DNA of 64,000 nt from Kalaharituber pfeilii (Eukaryota > Ascomycota > Pezizomycetes > Pezizales > Pezizaceae): NCBI GenBank assembly GCA_015179045.1, contig WHUZ01000029.1:1-64000 (forward strand), given 5' to 3'. The notes under the pieces were generated by a model that did not search any database, had not been told where the DNA came from, and saw only the letters and a program-made list of their open reading frames with translations. Made by a program: the position numbers and the translations under genes. This document shows, one piece after another, positions 1-12,960 of the stretch; the stretch's first letter is position 1; every line of letters starts with the position of its first letter.

Positions 1-3000
1 TACTAGAGCGCTAAGCAGCAATGTTGACTCACTCCAAGAAGAGGTTATGGACAGGGATAATATAGAAGAAAACTGAAATAATGAAAGGATATGTAGCCTT
101 GTTTTTTGTAGTATTGCGTGAACAGTTAATCGGATAGACTATGAGGATTCTCATTGTCCTTCAATAGGAGAGGCCAGGGCAGAATTCACATAAAAATCGA
201 AGGTCCTATCTTTGACAACATGTTAGTATTCATCCTTTAACAAAGGCCAGGTATACTTGGGAATTGGCTTGACGGGTTGTTTTCTTGAACTTCACATTTC
301 TTTGGCAGCATAATTCAGCTTGCATGAGACCGATATCAGACAAGAGTGATTATCAGCTGATATTTCTCCGCTCGAAGCCTTCTAGAAGCTTGATTCGCAT
401 CTGGTGTCTCACTGCATGAATCGTCAACCGTGCATTGGCCACACATAGTGACATCCATGTTGGGTGATTCGTTCTGGCGCTAAAGTGTGCACAAAAAACT
501 ACTGGGTAACCGTCGGCTTGGAGACACCGTTCGCGACCTGGTATAGCCCAATTGACGCGGCAGCACACGCATACCCTCATTTGGATATTGGTTATATCAG
601 ATCATGAAAGGAAATGGAGTTCTCGGCTCTTCATAAATAAGTAGAAGCAAACGCAGAGCAAAAACATAGTAACATAGTGAGGGAATGGGCTGATGGGTAG
701 GTATCAGATAATACTTGCGTGTGAGGAACAGGAAATACTTCTTTGAATAATGGCCCAGGATACTGGGAGAGAGTACATACGGCCCACTGGGCGCTTGTCT
801 TGGACTGGCAATTGAATCAAAATCAAGCAATTGCTAAATCCGGCAATGTGTCAAATCCCAAGTGTCTAAGTGTCACCCTAAACTTCCGCTCCAGCAGTAC
901 TTACAGCCTCGAAGAGGGACCCTAACTTCGTTTCACATATCGATGTTCAGGGGTTGTCTTGAAGGTTGACGATTAACGTCAAGATGGAGACAGACCTTTT
1001 ACCGCCCTTTCATCCATGCAGTTCTCGATACTTCTCAAGAACACCTCCTAACCAGATGTAGACCAGAAAGTACTGCGCATTAGCTGTTTTTTAGAAGCGC
1101 TATAACAGTAGGCTGTAAACCCTTGCTGTACGACAATGTACGCATGAATATATTGCAATCTACAAGACTGCCGCACCACCATCGGCATACCGAAATCTGT
1201 TGTACTACCAATATTCTCAGCATGGCCCTGACTTGAAACCATCATAACAGCCAATATATGTTCACAGGAGGATTGTCGACCTTGTAACCTATGAGTTGAC
1301 GCTGGGTTCCCCAAGCATTTCTTGAGCTGTAAACCAGCAGGTATACAAAAAAAAAAAAAAAAAAGAAGAGAAAACGGTAGATTAGTGGAAAAAAACAAAG
1401 ATTAGGAACAAATCAAGATTGAACGATGCCGACATACAGGAGTGCATTGCAGTACGCTTTGGCAGTTGGAGCTCTTACATCTGTGCCAATCTAGCATATT
1501 CATACCCAAAACTGGCATACCGGTGAATATAGAATCTCAACTGGAGCTGGTTGGATTAGCTGAGGGTTCTCGATGGTGATATCATCTCAGGCGGATACTG
1601 ACATGCAACGAAACTTGATATTACTCTGGAGCTGAAGTTACGAGGAAATGCTTCCCCAAAAGCGTTTGGGATCTCCTAGTCTGGTTTGAACCTCCAGATT
1701 GTAAATGTAGTAAGCACTACAACGGCATGCATGTAAGGCCTAGAAAATTGAATTCTTGTGAGAAATGCTTGGATGCGTCAAAGATTCGGCCTTGCTTCTC
1801 AAAAAAATGTGTCCAATTGGTTCAGCTCGGTTTTTATGTAGTCTCGGCACCGTTCCTCTCATCAAGTTTGCAGTCAAGCTAGTCTAGTTGCGCGAAGCAT
1901 CAACATTATCCAATTACCTTTTATTTATTACATAGCCTTTTTGGGCTAACGAGATCAGAATTTCATCTTATCGTATATCTTTATTCCTATTACTCGCGCA
2001 TGTTTTTCAGAAAGACAGCTATTGAGCTCACCTCGAACTTGCTATGTCATATTATATATCTCACGACTTCACAAGGGCAAACCTTTATGTGCCGTTGATT
2101 ACAAGAGTTTTCCACATATTTCTCAAATCAAGATTTCCTACTTGCTCGGGTTCTCGGATACACCGAAAACGTGAAAGCCCACCAAGCAAGTATTCGCTCA
2201 GAAGTCCCGGATATTCCTTGTTTTATCGCAAAACGTAGCAACATCAAACTAAGGCCAACTGTCCCTTCAGTATGAAGTTCTGTTTGTAGCCTTATCCATA
2301 TGGTAAGAGTTCTTGCGTAGCTATCGATACAATACAGCTTCGCTTGCACATCACGCGCACGACACCGAGGGCTGTTCGGCTGGCAATCTGGCCCGCTTGG
2401 AACACTGTCCACTTCCTGGTTTCAACTTCATCACATGAGGAAGTTGAACCTTGCTTGGTATGGTGGTCCATGGGACCATTATTGTGTTAAATTGAGCGGT
2501 ATGTATGGAAGAATTATCATTCTATCATACTCTACTCCATCGAGCGTAGATTAGTTTTGCCCAGCAGAATTGCGCAGGTGGCTCCTGTCCTCCCTTTAGC
2601 GCTAGTTTCCAAGTTAAACTGCGGAACAATGCCCGTGCACTGGTGCTGAAATACAAACAGTTCCCTCGAACCTATATCCCTTTCTTTTCTGAGCACTGCA
2701 ATGATAGTGGGTTCAAATCGGAATGGACCACAACCCTGCGAACCACGTGGGTGGAATCTACATACATACTGTCCTTAAGGCAGACTGACTGACATGGTTC
2801 TGGTGGGTAGGAATTCCGCCGCTAAGAAGTAGCACCCGCAGTCTGCTTGACTGGCAGACGCTTAGGACATTTCTTTGCTACTACACTAAACCCTTCATAG
2901 AAGTATGATACCGTAAGCCGTCCCTCTGGTTTGCAATTGCATCACTCCTCGTCCAGAGCTTGGGTCTCCCATAGTTGAGCTCAATACATAGGGCGGCTGC

Positions 3001-3419
3001 TCGAGTGCGCTCTCTTAGTATCATCATACTTGCGTTGCCTCACCTCTCTGCTCTGAATGCTGCACTGCAATGAGGGGGCGCTAAGTTTGCTGCACAGCCA
3101 GAACATTCCCATTTGCCCTTGTCTTTCGTTTCCTGTGACGACGGGTGTTTGGAGGGGTGCAGGTCGTATAAAAACTAGAAATGACAGACGACACTACCGG
3201 ATGGTAGCCCGCTCCTTGGGATGGGTATATTAACACGAGACGACTGTATTGTCGGCAGAGAGGCCGAGAGGATGTCACTGCTGTGAGGACATGGATGTCA
3301 CAGACTCCCTGCCTTCCCCTACCTAGTATCGTTTCATACTGGGAAGATCCTTGGTACGAGAATCGGGCACGAAATACTGACAAATTGGCTGCCAGCGATC
3401 AATCACTAAGGCCAAGAAC
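1..3419. other. Gene-free intergenic DNA
   Basis: No coding region is supported here: all open frames are short, have no recognisable family motif and overlap each other on both strands. An A18 tract lies near 1347-1364. The base composition is AT-rich and mixed, like the other long spacers of this window. Confidence 0.6.
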
Positions 3420-3421
3420 TA

Positions 3422-4003
3422 GGGGTTGTCACTGACTTACTGGGAATAACTACAGTACCGGAGAAAGCACTCCAGTGACATTTAGCAGGTGCCATGGGGA
3501 ACTCCATTTTTTACCCTTGAGAAATTTAGTAAGTAATGCGAATTACCACAAACTTATGCCTCTACACATCACTGCATACGCGTATCGACTTTTTAATCTT
3601 TTGCAACATGTCTCATCTAATTCAAGAAGCTATAGTACAACAAAAGCTTAGGAGCGATGTAAAAACTATCATGATGCTTATGATTCTTAATTGACGCGTG
3701 ATGAACCCATAAAGAGGATATGTATGCATTATTTGTATTTGTAGATGCATCTCAATGTTGACATGATCGGGATGTGAATACGCGGGTGATGCATATGGTA
3801 CGAAATACTGCGGGTGTACGGAGTATGCAGCAAAGTAGGCTACCAACTGAGCACTACTTACCAGAAGAGCCTACTACCAGTCAAATTTGACTGGTAACAG
3901 GCCGTCCAACAAACCAATGAACGAAGGGGCCAAGGCACTAAAAGTGCCTCAGTTAGTAGCGGTACTTTCTGGTAGTCATTCCCAGTAAGTCAGTGACAGC
4001 CCC
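3422..4003. mobile_element. Non-autonomous terminal-inverted-repeat element (MITE), 582 bp, TA target
   Basis: The left end reads GGGGTTGTCACTGACTTACT and continues GGGAATAACTAC; the right end, reverse-complemented, matches it over about 32 bp with two differences. Both ends are flanked by TA (3420-3421 and 4004-4005), the target duplication expected of Tc1/mariner-type elements. The interior has no transposase. It holds a short palindrome near 3868-3890 (TACCAGTCAAATTTGACTGGTA, split into two halves around AAATTT). The element ends about 200 bp from the tRNA-Pro gene. Assignment to Tc1/mariner is inferred from the TA duplication only. Confidence 0.85.
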
Positions 4004-4204
4004 TACTGATTGGGCCATTACTCAGAGTATGAGGACAGACTGAGTGAAGTTATACCCAAAACCATCACTGGTTAAAGTCAGAAGCGGTTTGAATTCTTGC
4101 GTTTTGACCTGGCAGCCAAGAGATGTCAGCCAAACTTAGAGGCGGTGGGTGTAAGTAAGACAACAAAATGTAAACAAGTCAACAAGAATGAGCGAAAAGA
4201 AAGG

Positions 4205-4306
4205 GCCCTAACCCGGAGTCGAACCGGGGACCTCTCCCAAATCAAGGCTTCTTAGAAGCCCGAGCTGTAACCCGAAGGGAGAATCATACCTCTAGACCAT
4301 CAGGGC
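4205..4306 (-). tRNA. tRNA-Pro (anticodon CGG) with intron
   Basis: Read on the minus strand, the acceptor stem GCCCTGA pairs with TTAGGGC, with one G-T pair. The D arm is TGGTCTAGAGGTATGA and the anticodon stem is CTCCC/GGGAG around a TTCGGG..T loop, giving anticodon CGG. The T arm is CCCGG-TTCGACT-CCGGG. A roughly 30-nt intron sits directly 3' of the base after the anticodon, the canonical place for nuclear tRNA introns. Internal A and B boxes are both intact. The 3' CCA is not encoded, as expected for a eukaryote. Confidence 0.93.
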
Positions 4307-5076
4307 GAGTTGCATACAAATTTCCTTTTTAAGTACTTTTACAGCCCCTAGCAGATGCCTACAAGTAGGAAATTCATCTTTTACCCATTTTCAAGTGTTA
4401 GAGAGATCTAAGGTGGATATATTTGATAAATGACGGTTGACGCCTCAAACGAGTTCAACTGAGGTTACCAAAATGCAAAATAGTTGCTCTGAATTAGTCA
4501 TAATCGCTAAGAATAAGGTGGATACTGTACAACTAGAATGGCGGATCAACAATTTGATGGGTTTCCCTTGGGTAGGACCCACATATAAGCTGTGCTTGAT
4601 TTGCTATCGGAGTACCCGTACAGGATGAGCCCGTAAGGTAGAAGAATTTTCGATATATCTCATGAGAATGAGATACATAATTATTTGAATTAACCAAGTG
4701 CAAGTGCAAGTCATCACATCGCATTTGACTAAACGAACCAGAAAACCCCATGATCTCCATCTGTGACATTATGGGATTACCTATGTTTGAGATTTATAGG
4801 TGTGTTGAATTGAACAGCACGAGTGAGGTTGCAATGTGACTTTGCGTTACCTCTTCTTAAGTCTATCTAGTGGCCTTTAACTCTCTGGAAGAAAGAGGGA
4901 TAAAACATTGTTCCATTGAACACAATCATCGAAATTGTCAGAGGGCGCTTGTCTAATATTCCCTCTCCCCGGCATATAACATGTCAATGACTTGCAGTAT
5001 TGGTTACCAGATTCAGTACAGCCAATGATCCGAGGACCATCAAACTCTATGTACTTTTCCTTCCACAGAAGCTTGC
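4307..5076. other. Intergenic spacer between tRNA-Pro and the RAD4 3' end
   Basis: No gene is seen. It includes the 3' flank of RAD4, which is transcribed toward it, and presumably its 3' UTR and polyadenylation site. Confidence 0.5.
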
Positions 5077-8000
5077 TCAGACTATTTCATCATCCCCTGC
5101 AGAGTCTCCATCAGCATTGAAATATGTACTTCGAGTTCTCACTCGTGTACTTTGCCTTGTAGCTTGACGCTTTCCAGTTGAATTTTGCAACACGTCAAAT
5201 CTAGCTTTCTTTTCAGGAATTGCATTGTCCATGGGGGTCTTTTGAGTTGCTCTTGGATTGCTGGCACGAATTGTGTTCATCGTATTGCTTACAAGCCGGG
5301 ATCCGGCGGAGCGGGACAGGTTGTCAACATCCATACTCTCTGAAGCATTGTGTACATGTCCACAGGAGTTTTTATGTGACCCATTGCTACCAATAGTTGT
5401 CCGATTCAAACGTGGCGAGGGGCTCAAGTTCTGGCCTCTTGATTGATCTGTATCCGCGAAAAATGCGCTGTCTTCATCATGAAGGTTTCCGATGTTTGAA
5501 ATTGTAGTTCTAGTATTTCGTTTTGGTAGCATATCGTGGGAAGACGAATGAAGCAAACTTCTGCATCGCAACGAAATTGGCTGTAACGGTTCATTCAGAT
5601 CTTCAAATCTTCGGTCTTCCTGAGTTTCCATCACTTCCTCCATATTTAAATCTGAGAGTTGATATCGCTGATGGAGATCATCATCCTCTCCTCTGAGAAA
5701 CCCACCTTCGTTATCAATATTTCGCGCCAGATAATGGTAGGCCTGTTGATCATGTAAGTACGATCCATGCTTGGATTCCATATACTTGTGTTTCTCGGGA
5801 TTGCTTTCAGATTGGACTGCCATGGCATGAGAGTCTCCTCGCTCATTTTCGCTTCCATATTCTTCTCTGAGCCGCTTAACAATTCGAATTCCCATCAGAA
5901 ACTTTCTCCATAAAGCGAGTGCTGCTTGTTCTCTTTTAACATTTTCTTTTCTCCTCTTTTCCTTTTCATCAGCTGTCCAAGCATCTCTCAATAGCCCTTC
6001 ATATTCAGCAGCCACGACTATTCCTTCAATAACTGGCATCGCGCGTTGCTCTGTATAGAGTAATTTAGTAGCTGATTAACACGAACATATGGAATGTAAA
6101 TGAATACTTTTGAATTCGAATCCTGTCACCGCATCTGCGTAGTCAATACCCAACTTTTTTGCTATTTTTCCTGAACCCTTCAAAGGTAAATGAGTACATC
6201 CATTGGGAATCATAGTCGAAACATATACGTCGCAATTTCCAAATGCATTTCGGGGAACTTTCCCATCCTTTAGTGGTGGAGGTTCATAAAGCCTGGTCAT
6301 ATTCGTATGAGTCTTAAAGAACTTTGAGGAGCATAGTTCTTGAGAAAAGACAAGCAGCTTGAAACATACTTTGTTTGGTCAAAGCTATAAAGTCCCTGTT
6401 GGATAGGACTATTATCTGCCGCTGCCTTTTCTAGTTCCCGCTTACGATTCAGGGTAACGGCACGTGTTTTGACTCGTTTCAATGGTTGTTCACCCTGCTG
6501 TAAAACAGTCAGTTTCTACCTGTTTTGGATACAGTAAATGGGATAGTACCTTAACTATACGTCCTTCCCTGTACCAGTTTTCTATGGTTTTGCAAATGGC
6601 TATATCCTTCCTTCGGTAAATTTTCTCCTGTTTGGCTTTCTCTCCCTTCCCTATAGTCAACAGTCTAACATGACTCTTCCCGGGTTTCACTGCTTCTTCT
6701 CGTTTCAAGTGACGTTCAAGCACAAACCTAACTTGAATTATCAGTGGACATTCAGTGAAGGTATAATTGGCGATAGGTGTACTCTGGATTATTCTTGTAT
6801 GCTGTGATGCTCTCAACGTTTACAGGCCTTTTTACGTTCTACAGCAACCCCCTCCAGTAATTCATCTTCGTCCTGGTCCGCCTCATTTTGAGGGTAATCA
6901 GGTTTTGAGTACGATCGCATCACCGACCGGAACCAATCGTACTTATAATCCCTGATAACAGAGCCATGGCTGTCCTTGATAGAATAAATTGTGGGTGCAA
7001 CCCGAAATCCTTTCGTCTTCCCAGGCACAATATTGTTGCTGAGATATCGAACTGTCACATCTTTCGCCGTGAAATCCGATGAATATCCGACAACATAGCA
7101 AATTACTTGCCTAGAATTTTCAGCTAGCTTTCCCTTGGGTTCTAATTGAAACGCCATCTCAGGGCGAAAGTAGACTTTGGTGGTAACAAGCGCATCAACG
7201 GGTATCCAACAACCTGTGCCAGGCGAAAAGACTTCGGTCCAGAATATAGGGTAGTAAAGATCCTTGTCAAATCTGTTCGACTCAATTTCTGAATATTGTT
7301 AGGCGCGTTGACATATACTACTGGTACATCGTACAAACACTTACTCTTGATTCCTACGCTTCCTTTCTCCTTTTCCAAATCGACTTCAGATTCGCTATCG
7401 TCAGTATTATGGAGATTCAATTTCTCTGTGCCTGCGGAAAGTTTCCGTTTCTTGCGAGCAGGAATTTTCTCAGTGACATTCTTTTGTATGGTCGTCACAT
7501 TTGATATATTATTTTCATTGGAATGGACCGTATTGCTATCTTGCGATCCAGTCCTTGGGGTTGCCATCTCGTTTGCATGAAAACTAAACCCTATTGGCTG
7601 GAAAGAGAATATCATTCTCGCCTTCAGACCTAATGCTCTCAACAAGGCAGTGAAAAGCTGTGCTCCAACATCACGGCTTCCCTCCAACTTCATAGCCAGA
7701 TTTCTATAAACATTTAGATTTGTAATCCTTTCCCCCGCTTCAGCAGGAGCTTCTGCATTCTCGGAACTTTCATTTGCTGAAAGCATGTGGTTCAGATCAG
7801 TCAATGTCCTGTACCCATATTTACGAAGGCCTGGAGCAGTGACTCTGAATCTTTTCTTCCAAAAATGTATCAAAACACCCAGTAAGTGAATTAAAGGATC
7901 AATAGCCCCGGAGTTCGGCTTGCTCGAATCCAGATTGGCGACATTGGTAGTCTCCTTGCTTTTCTCCTTGCGCTTGCCCTTCTCCTTTGCCTGCTCTTTG

Positions 8001-8554
8001 GCCTTCTGGCGATGTGTGATATCAGCTTGCTTTTGTAAGTATTGGTACTTCTCTATCTGTGCTGATACTCCAGGTGCCAAATGACTCAAAAGAATAGCCT
8101 GCAATTCTTCGTCCTCCAACCACGAATTCCTCCTGAACCCTGTATTTGTTTCTATCATAAGCCAGAGCCCTCCCTTCTCTGAATTTATAGACTCTCACCA
8201 TGATATAACAAGAACTGGACGTGTAACTTGTGACATGCCATTCGTATCTGCCTTTCAATTGCAGAAATACCTTTCTTCCCTGTACTAAATATGGGAGGTT
8301 TAGTTAGGTTTGTGGGATATTCAAAGACGTTAGACTTACGTCGAAAAGGTTGAGGTATTGTTATCCAGTGTAATCTCCAAATCCCCAGAAGCAGATGATG
8401 GTATTGTTCCAGTGAAAGTCCTCGGCTCAGTTGCATTATGTAGACAGTTTTCCCAATCCTCATCGTCCGATTCGAAATCACTACTTTCCATGTACGAAGG
8501 CAGAGGGGTAAGCTCTGAGATATCTGTATCTGTATCTGATTCTGTATTAATCAT
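5077..8554 (-). CDS. RAD4: Rad4/XPC DNA damage recognition protein
   Basis: Global-genome nucleotide excision repair factor; with Rad23 it binds helix-distorting lesions in the nucleus and recruits TFIIH. Eight exons can be traced on the minus strand: 8554-8340, 8284-8199, 8139-7345, 7288-6783, 6727-6550, 6497-6370, 6292-6108 and 6050-5077. The transglutaminase-like core shows [38 protein letters not shown] and [19 protein letters not shown]. The BHD region shows [35 protein letters not shown] and [19 protein letters not shown]. Without one surplus A at 6829-6833, the exons sum to 1022 codons. Two oddities: that A5 tract breaks the frame in exon 4, and a TGA at 8585-8587 cuts off 62 further in-frame codons upstream (to 8773), so the start at 8554 is provisional. 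The C-terminal tail after the conserved REEYGSE is about 220 residues, polar, and longer than I expect for the family. Confidence 0.93.
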
Positions 8555-8776
8555 TCTGCTTCTTGAGATCTTTATGTCTTCTCTTCAGTGGTATGGAGGT
8601 TTATGGCCGCTTTGTGTGGTGGCAGTGCTGATTTGGCCTCTTCTTGAGATGGTCCGCTCTTTGTAATAGCATCCTTGAGCTTCTAATGCATTCCCACGCG
8701 TGTCGTGTGTACTCCGAGATGAGCTTTGTGCCGAAGGATCAATTATTCTTGGCGGTGGCATAAGCTGTGACATCTA

Positions 8777-11700
8777 TGACTTCACTGCTCGGCACATCTC
8801 TCATTACGATGTAGTATGTATGATAGCTGCCTGTCTACTTTAACCTCCGTTGCAGCTTCAAAGAAACTCTATTTAGGTGTTTTACCATTCTAAGCTCTCA
8901 TTAATCTCAAGCCATTGCTACCTGGCCATATACTCATCTGTCCTAATCTGGATGTTGATAGGTTAAAGGATTTTCTGGCGTGTGATCCCATTCTAGTCTT
9001 TCACCTTAACAATTCTATCTTACCTACTATCCCACTCCCAGTGACGGCCAAGAAGACGTGAGGCATGTAAAGAAGACCGAGCCTGATACCACTAGGCCGG
9101 GCGACGTAGCAAACATTTAGAAAGAGGGAATAAAATGCTAGAATTTACGTACAGCAAAAAACTAATATAGGATGCACCGGTTCTAACTAACAACGAAGAA
9201 TATTGCAACTGGAGCATTACAGTTCATCTTTTAGGAAAGATATTGGACAACCCTCTCCCTCAGATCGGATTCGAACCGAGATTCTTAATTCTATACCTCT
9301 CCCTGGCCTCATTGTCGTAGCCTTCATCACTGCAGACATCAGACAAACCATTCATCAACCTATAGGTCAGTCCGGAAAGTAAACAACTCCACCGCCTCTG
9401 AAAGCCTCCTCCCACCTCCCCGCGCTCTGCCCTGTCATACCTCCGTGTCCTACCAGCCCTCCGACAGCCTATCTGATGACTGCCATCTTGATATCCTAAG
9501 AGGTGTTCAAAGTACTCCACAAGTGTCACGGTCTCTGTCTAGCTCTATTATGCAGGGAATCTGCTTGTCCGAGAGGAAACAAACACGGAATGCCATGGCC
9601 ACATAGCCTCCCTCAGTGGACCCGTTCACCGGAATGTCTCTGACATGAGATTATGCCAACTAAGAGACAGGTCGACGTTACATGGCTGCTCACAATGCTC
9701 GTCTTTCTTCCACTGCACCTTGGAGTGACGGAATTCCAGACTCTACAGCTTCAAGATCCATATAACATTGGTCCATGTGCATATAGAATCCCCAAGTCTT
9801 CTGCTATCTCGACTCCAAAGATGCGCAGTCTAAGTTCCTCTGGCTGTTGGATATAGTAAGTCTCAGTGAGAGAGAGATCTACCCGCATATGTCCAGACTG
9901 TCGATTATTTCTTGTGAGATATGCAATCCATAACCTAACTCTTACCATATTCAAGATAGTCATGATTAACACCCTGCTCTAACAAGCCAGTGTGCCGGAG
10001 AATCATTATAGGAATGTTATGAGGCAGTATGGAATCATCCTAAAGAGCTCTTTGCAATACTGGTTGAAGTTAACGACATGTACCCGACCCCCTTTGAGCT
10101 GCCCATGCTTCAACACCTGGTAGATTTGGATTAGAGGGTGCATCCAAGCCAGCATCATAACCTCAATGTGAGTCGGGAGCCCTGCTGAGGATATCCATGC
10201 AGTGAGGATGTGGCAGGGCTGAATTTCTGGATCTTATTCACTGCGGCCCGACTTGCTTCAACCAACACCTTCACATACTGAGCCCCGCTCTTATCCTCCT
10301 TGGTATTGAGTTCAAATCAAATCTCTTCACAGACTGCACACACCTTCGGCTTCAGACTGTTCAATGCGGCGTCGAGCCTTTTCATATCTGGTACTGTAGT
10401 ACTAGGAGACTATCAGCGTCCAAAGTCACAGGTAAATCCAGGTACATTGTACATCTGTGCCATGTAGGAGGCTCGCCACCTTCAGTACGTCGACCTTTTC
10501 CATCGCGGGTATTATTTGCGTTCTCATCATCGCTCCCATTCTCTCACGTCATTCTGCCCCTTGATTTTCAACTCCTTCCGGGCTCTGTAATGTGCTTTGG
10601 CTTCTGCAGATTTGTACTGCAATCCCTAGGTGGTGAACGTGGGAACGCGCGACGGCAACCGGAGCATATGTATTGTGCTAACGATTTTGCATGTTAGTCT
10701 CGTACAATCCTCCGAGTAGTATCTTAGGTGTTCTCGTCATATTATTGTAGTATAATCAGCCAGAAATAATTCCACTCATGCGTAATCGCATTGAAATCCA
10801 CAAAGATAAAGACACTGTTAAAGAAGCGACAGAAGATGAATGGCGTAGTGCTGCAATCCTGCATATATATTCGCCCACTAGCGAGTTACCACTAGAGACT
10901 AAGTTACTTCCAGGTTACCCATTCCTTTGCTATTAGATAATGTCGAGCATTCTTATAGATGAAGTGGTGGGAGATGGTATTTCCAATATATCTTGGCTAA
11001 CAAGACAATCTTTGCCCTATTTTGCTCACGTAGATCTTGAGATGCATTCGATGGTCAGTTCTAGTTCCCAGCTCCCAGTCTATTTGACCCCATTATTAAG
11101 CCCAACCGATATCGACGTGGCCCGTTGCGTTTGAAATCAATATGTAATTTATATACCAAATTGTCAAATCTGCTTTGAGACTGCCGATTCGTTAATCTAC
11201 TAGTAGTAACCATCCGATTGGTCAATTTGCCCTTCTTATTCCTATTAATTAAATGCTTCCTATGTACAGCTCTGTGTTCCATATACAGCTGCATAAAGGC
11301 TAGATTTTATACATGACTACTCAATCAGCCTATTTAACCGCTATAAAGTACTGTAGAGAGTCTCGATCATGCCATGAATTCAACGTTATGTTAGGAAACT
11401 GTATGGTAGTATCGAGCCTCGTTCTCGTTTTCAGTCGACTTCGAGCCCATGTATCGAGCATTAACTTCTGTTCTGCAGAGTTAGCAAGATATCTAAAAAT
11501 ATTCATACAATAGCTAGATGCTTTGCGAACAATCCTGCAACATATACCAGATGAGCGCAACAGGCCACAAGACCATATCCGTCTGCAGAAATGCACAAGA
11601 AATTGAGAAGTCAGAGAGGATTGAGATTGGAATTCTAATGAAGAGATGGGTAGTTATGATTATGAGACTGTAGTATTAGTAGTACTAAATTTCATATCTT

Positions 11701-12960
11701 AGCTCAGTCCAGTCTGGAAAGAGAACATGTTGCCGGATCCTGTTAGCTAGCTGAATTGGTACGAGAACAGCTGAGATGAGACTCCATGGAACAACTGTGC
11801 AACGCCGTGCAAGGGGAGAAAAAAAAAGCAGTACGAAGGTCACGCATATGCCAAGCTCTATAACGGTGTGAATTGAGCAGCGACAGTTTTTGCCCTTGCC
11901 CTAGCATGCCGCTCTAGCCCCCATGCGATATAAACCCCTCTTTCTTCGCTCAACTCATTTACGTTAGGAGATCATACTTACCTAGCACTGTACTTCATGA
12001 CCACGCAGATGGAATTCCAGATGCAGACCTAACATTGTACACCGTCGGCATTTCTTTTCTGTGAATTGGCTTTTGGCTCATCTCGAGTGCGTAGTTTTTG
12101 ATCTCTTTTATGGGATGAAAATTCTGAATGGACTACAGCTCTTACCAGTCTTTCTATCATTACAATCTATCTGGCAGTACTGCTTGGGCTCTGAAGAAGA
12201 ATGGACGTTTGACACAGAATTTTTCTCGGTTTGAGATTGGTTTTCTTAATTGTCTCCTTGTACATGACACTCAACGAGAGTCCACAATTCCTTTTCCTCT
12301 TACTGGGGGGTATCGTTTACATCCGGTACATACTAGTTTGTCTCAAAGATACAAGTGGCCTCAGCTGCACTTATTCTTTGACTTCTAACAGAGAGACCTT
12401 GGGTGCACGGTGTCTTGCAAAATGCACAATTTGCTGTTCGCTCACATGTGAGATCCGGGAGAACGAATTAAGTCAGGGCGTGGAGCTCAGAGCAAGATGC
12501 TCCAATTGTAGTTTCTCTCTCGATCGGTGATGAAGTCACCAAACCACATCCAGTGAATCACTGCAGGACTACTCTTAATTTATCTCACTCGTTCAGTGGT
12601 TCTAGGACCTACGAGACTCTTGCTGACCGACCTCAAACCATTCAGCAGACGAAGCTATGCCCAGAACACCGCAGTATGTCATCTTAATCGTCATCATAAG
12701 CTTTCGTTTGAGGACATGGACGGAACAAAAGCTGGATCAACGCTGCCGGATGATTGATAACGATATGACGTTGGGCAGTACCTCCAAGCCAGACTATCAT
12801 GCCTCCGATCCCGGCCTATTTTGGGGCTCCAATACAGAAAACCTAACGTTTGCACCCAGAGTCCCGATCTTCTGAATCGGTAAAGCATGTGCTGCAGCAT
12901 ATCCAGACTGGCGCCGCAGCTCAGCCTAGCAAATATCATACTGGGCCAACGGACACGGGC
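8777..12960. other. Gene-free spacer between RAD4 and the SET3 leader
   Basis: No coding region is supported. The left end is the RAD4 promoter side. The only recognisable item is a tRNA-like B box near 9260-9290, listed separately. Open frames in this stretch are short and lack any family signal. Confidence 0.55.
9238..9300 (-). repeat. Fragment of tRNA-derived SINE (B box plus tail)
   Basis: On the minus strand the segment contains a perfect RNA polymerase III B box, GGTTCGAATCC, inside a T-arm-like hairpin (TCGG-TTCGAAT-CCGA), followed by GAGGGAGAGGGTTGTCC. The same GAGAGGGTTGTCC tail follows a B-box-like sequence at 26690-26720. No complete cloverleaf can be folded around it, so I read it as a truncated SINE, not a tRNA gene. 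Confidence 0.45.

Noticed and set aside
9238..9300. Functional tRNA gene
   Set aside because: Only a T-arm/B box is present; no acceptor or anticodon stem can be paired around it.
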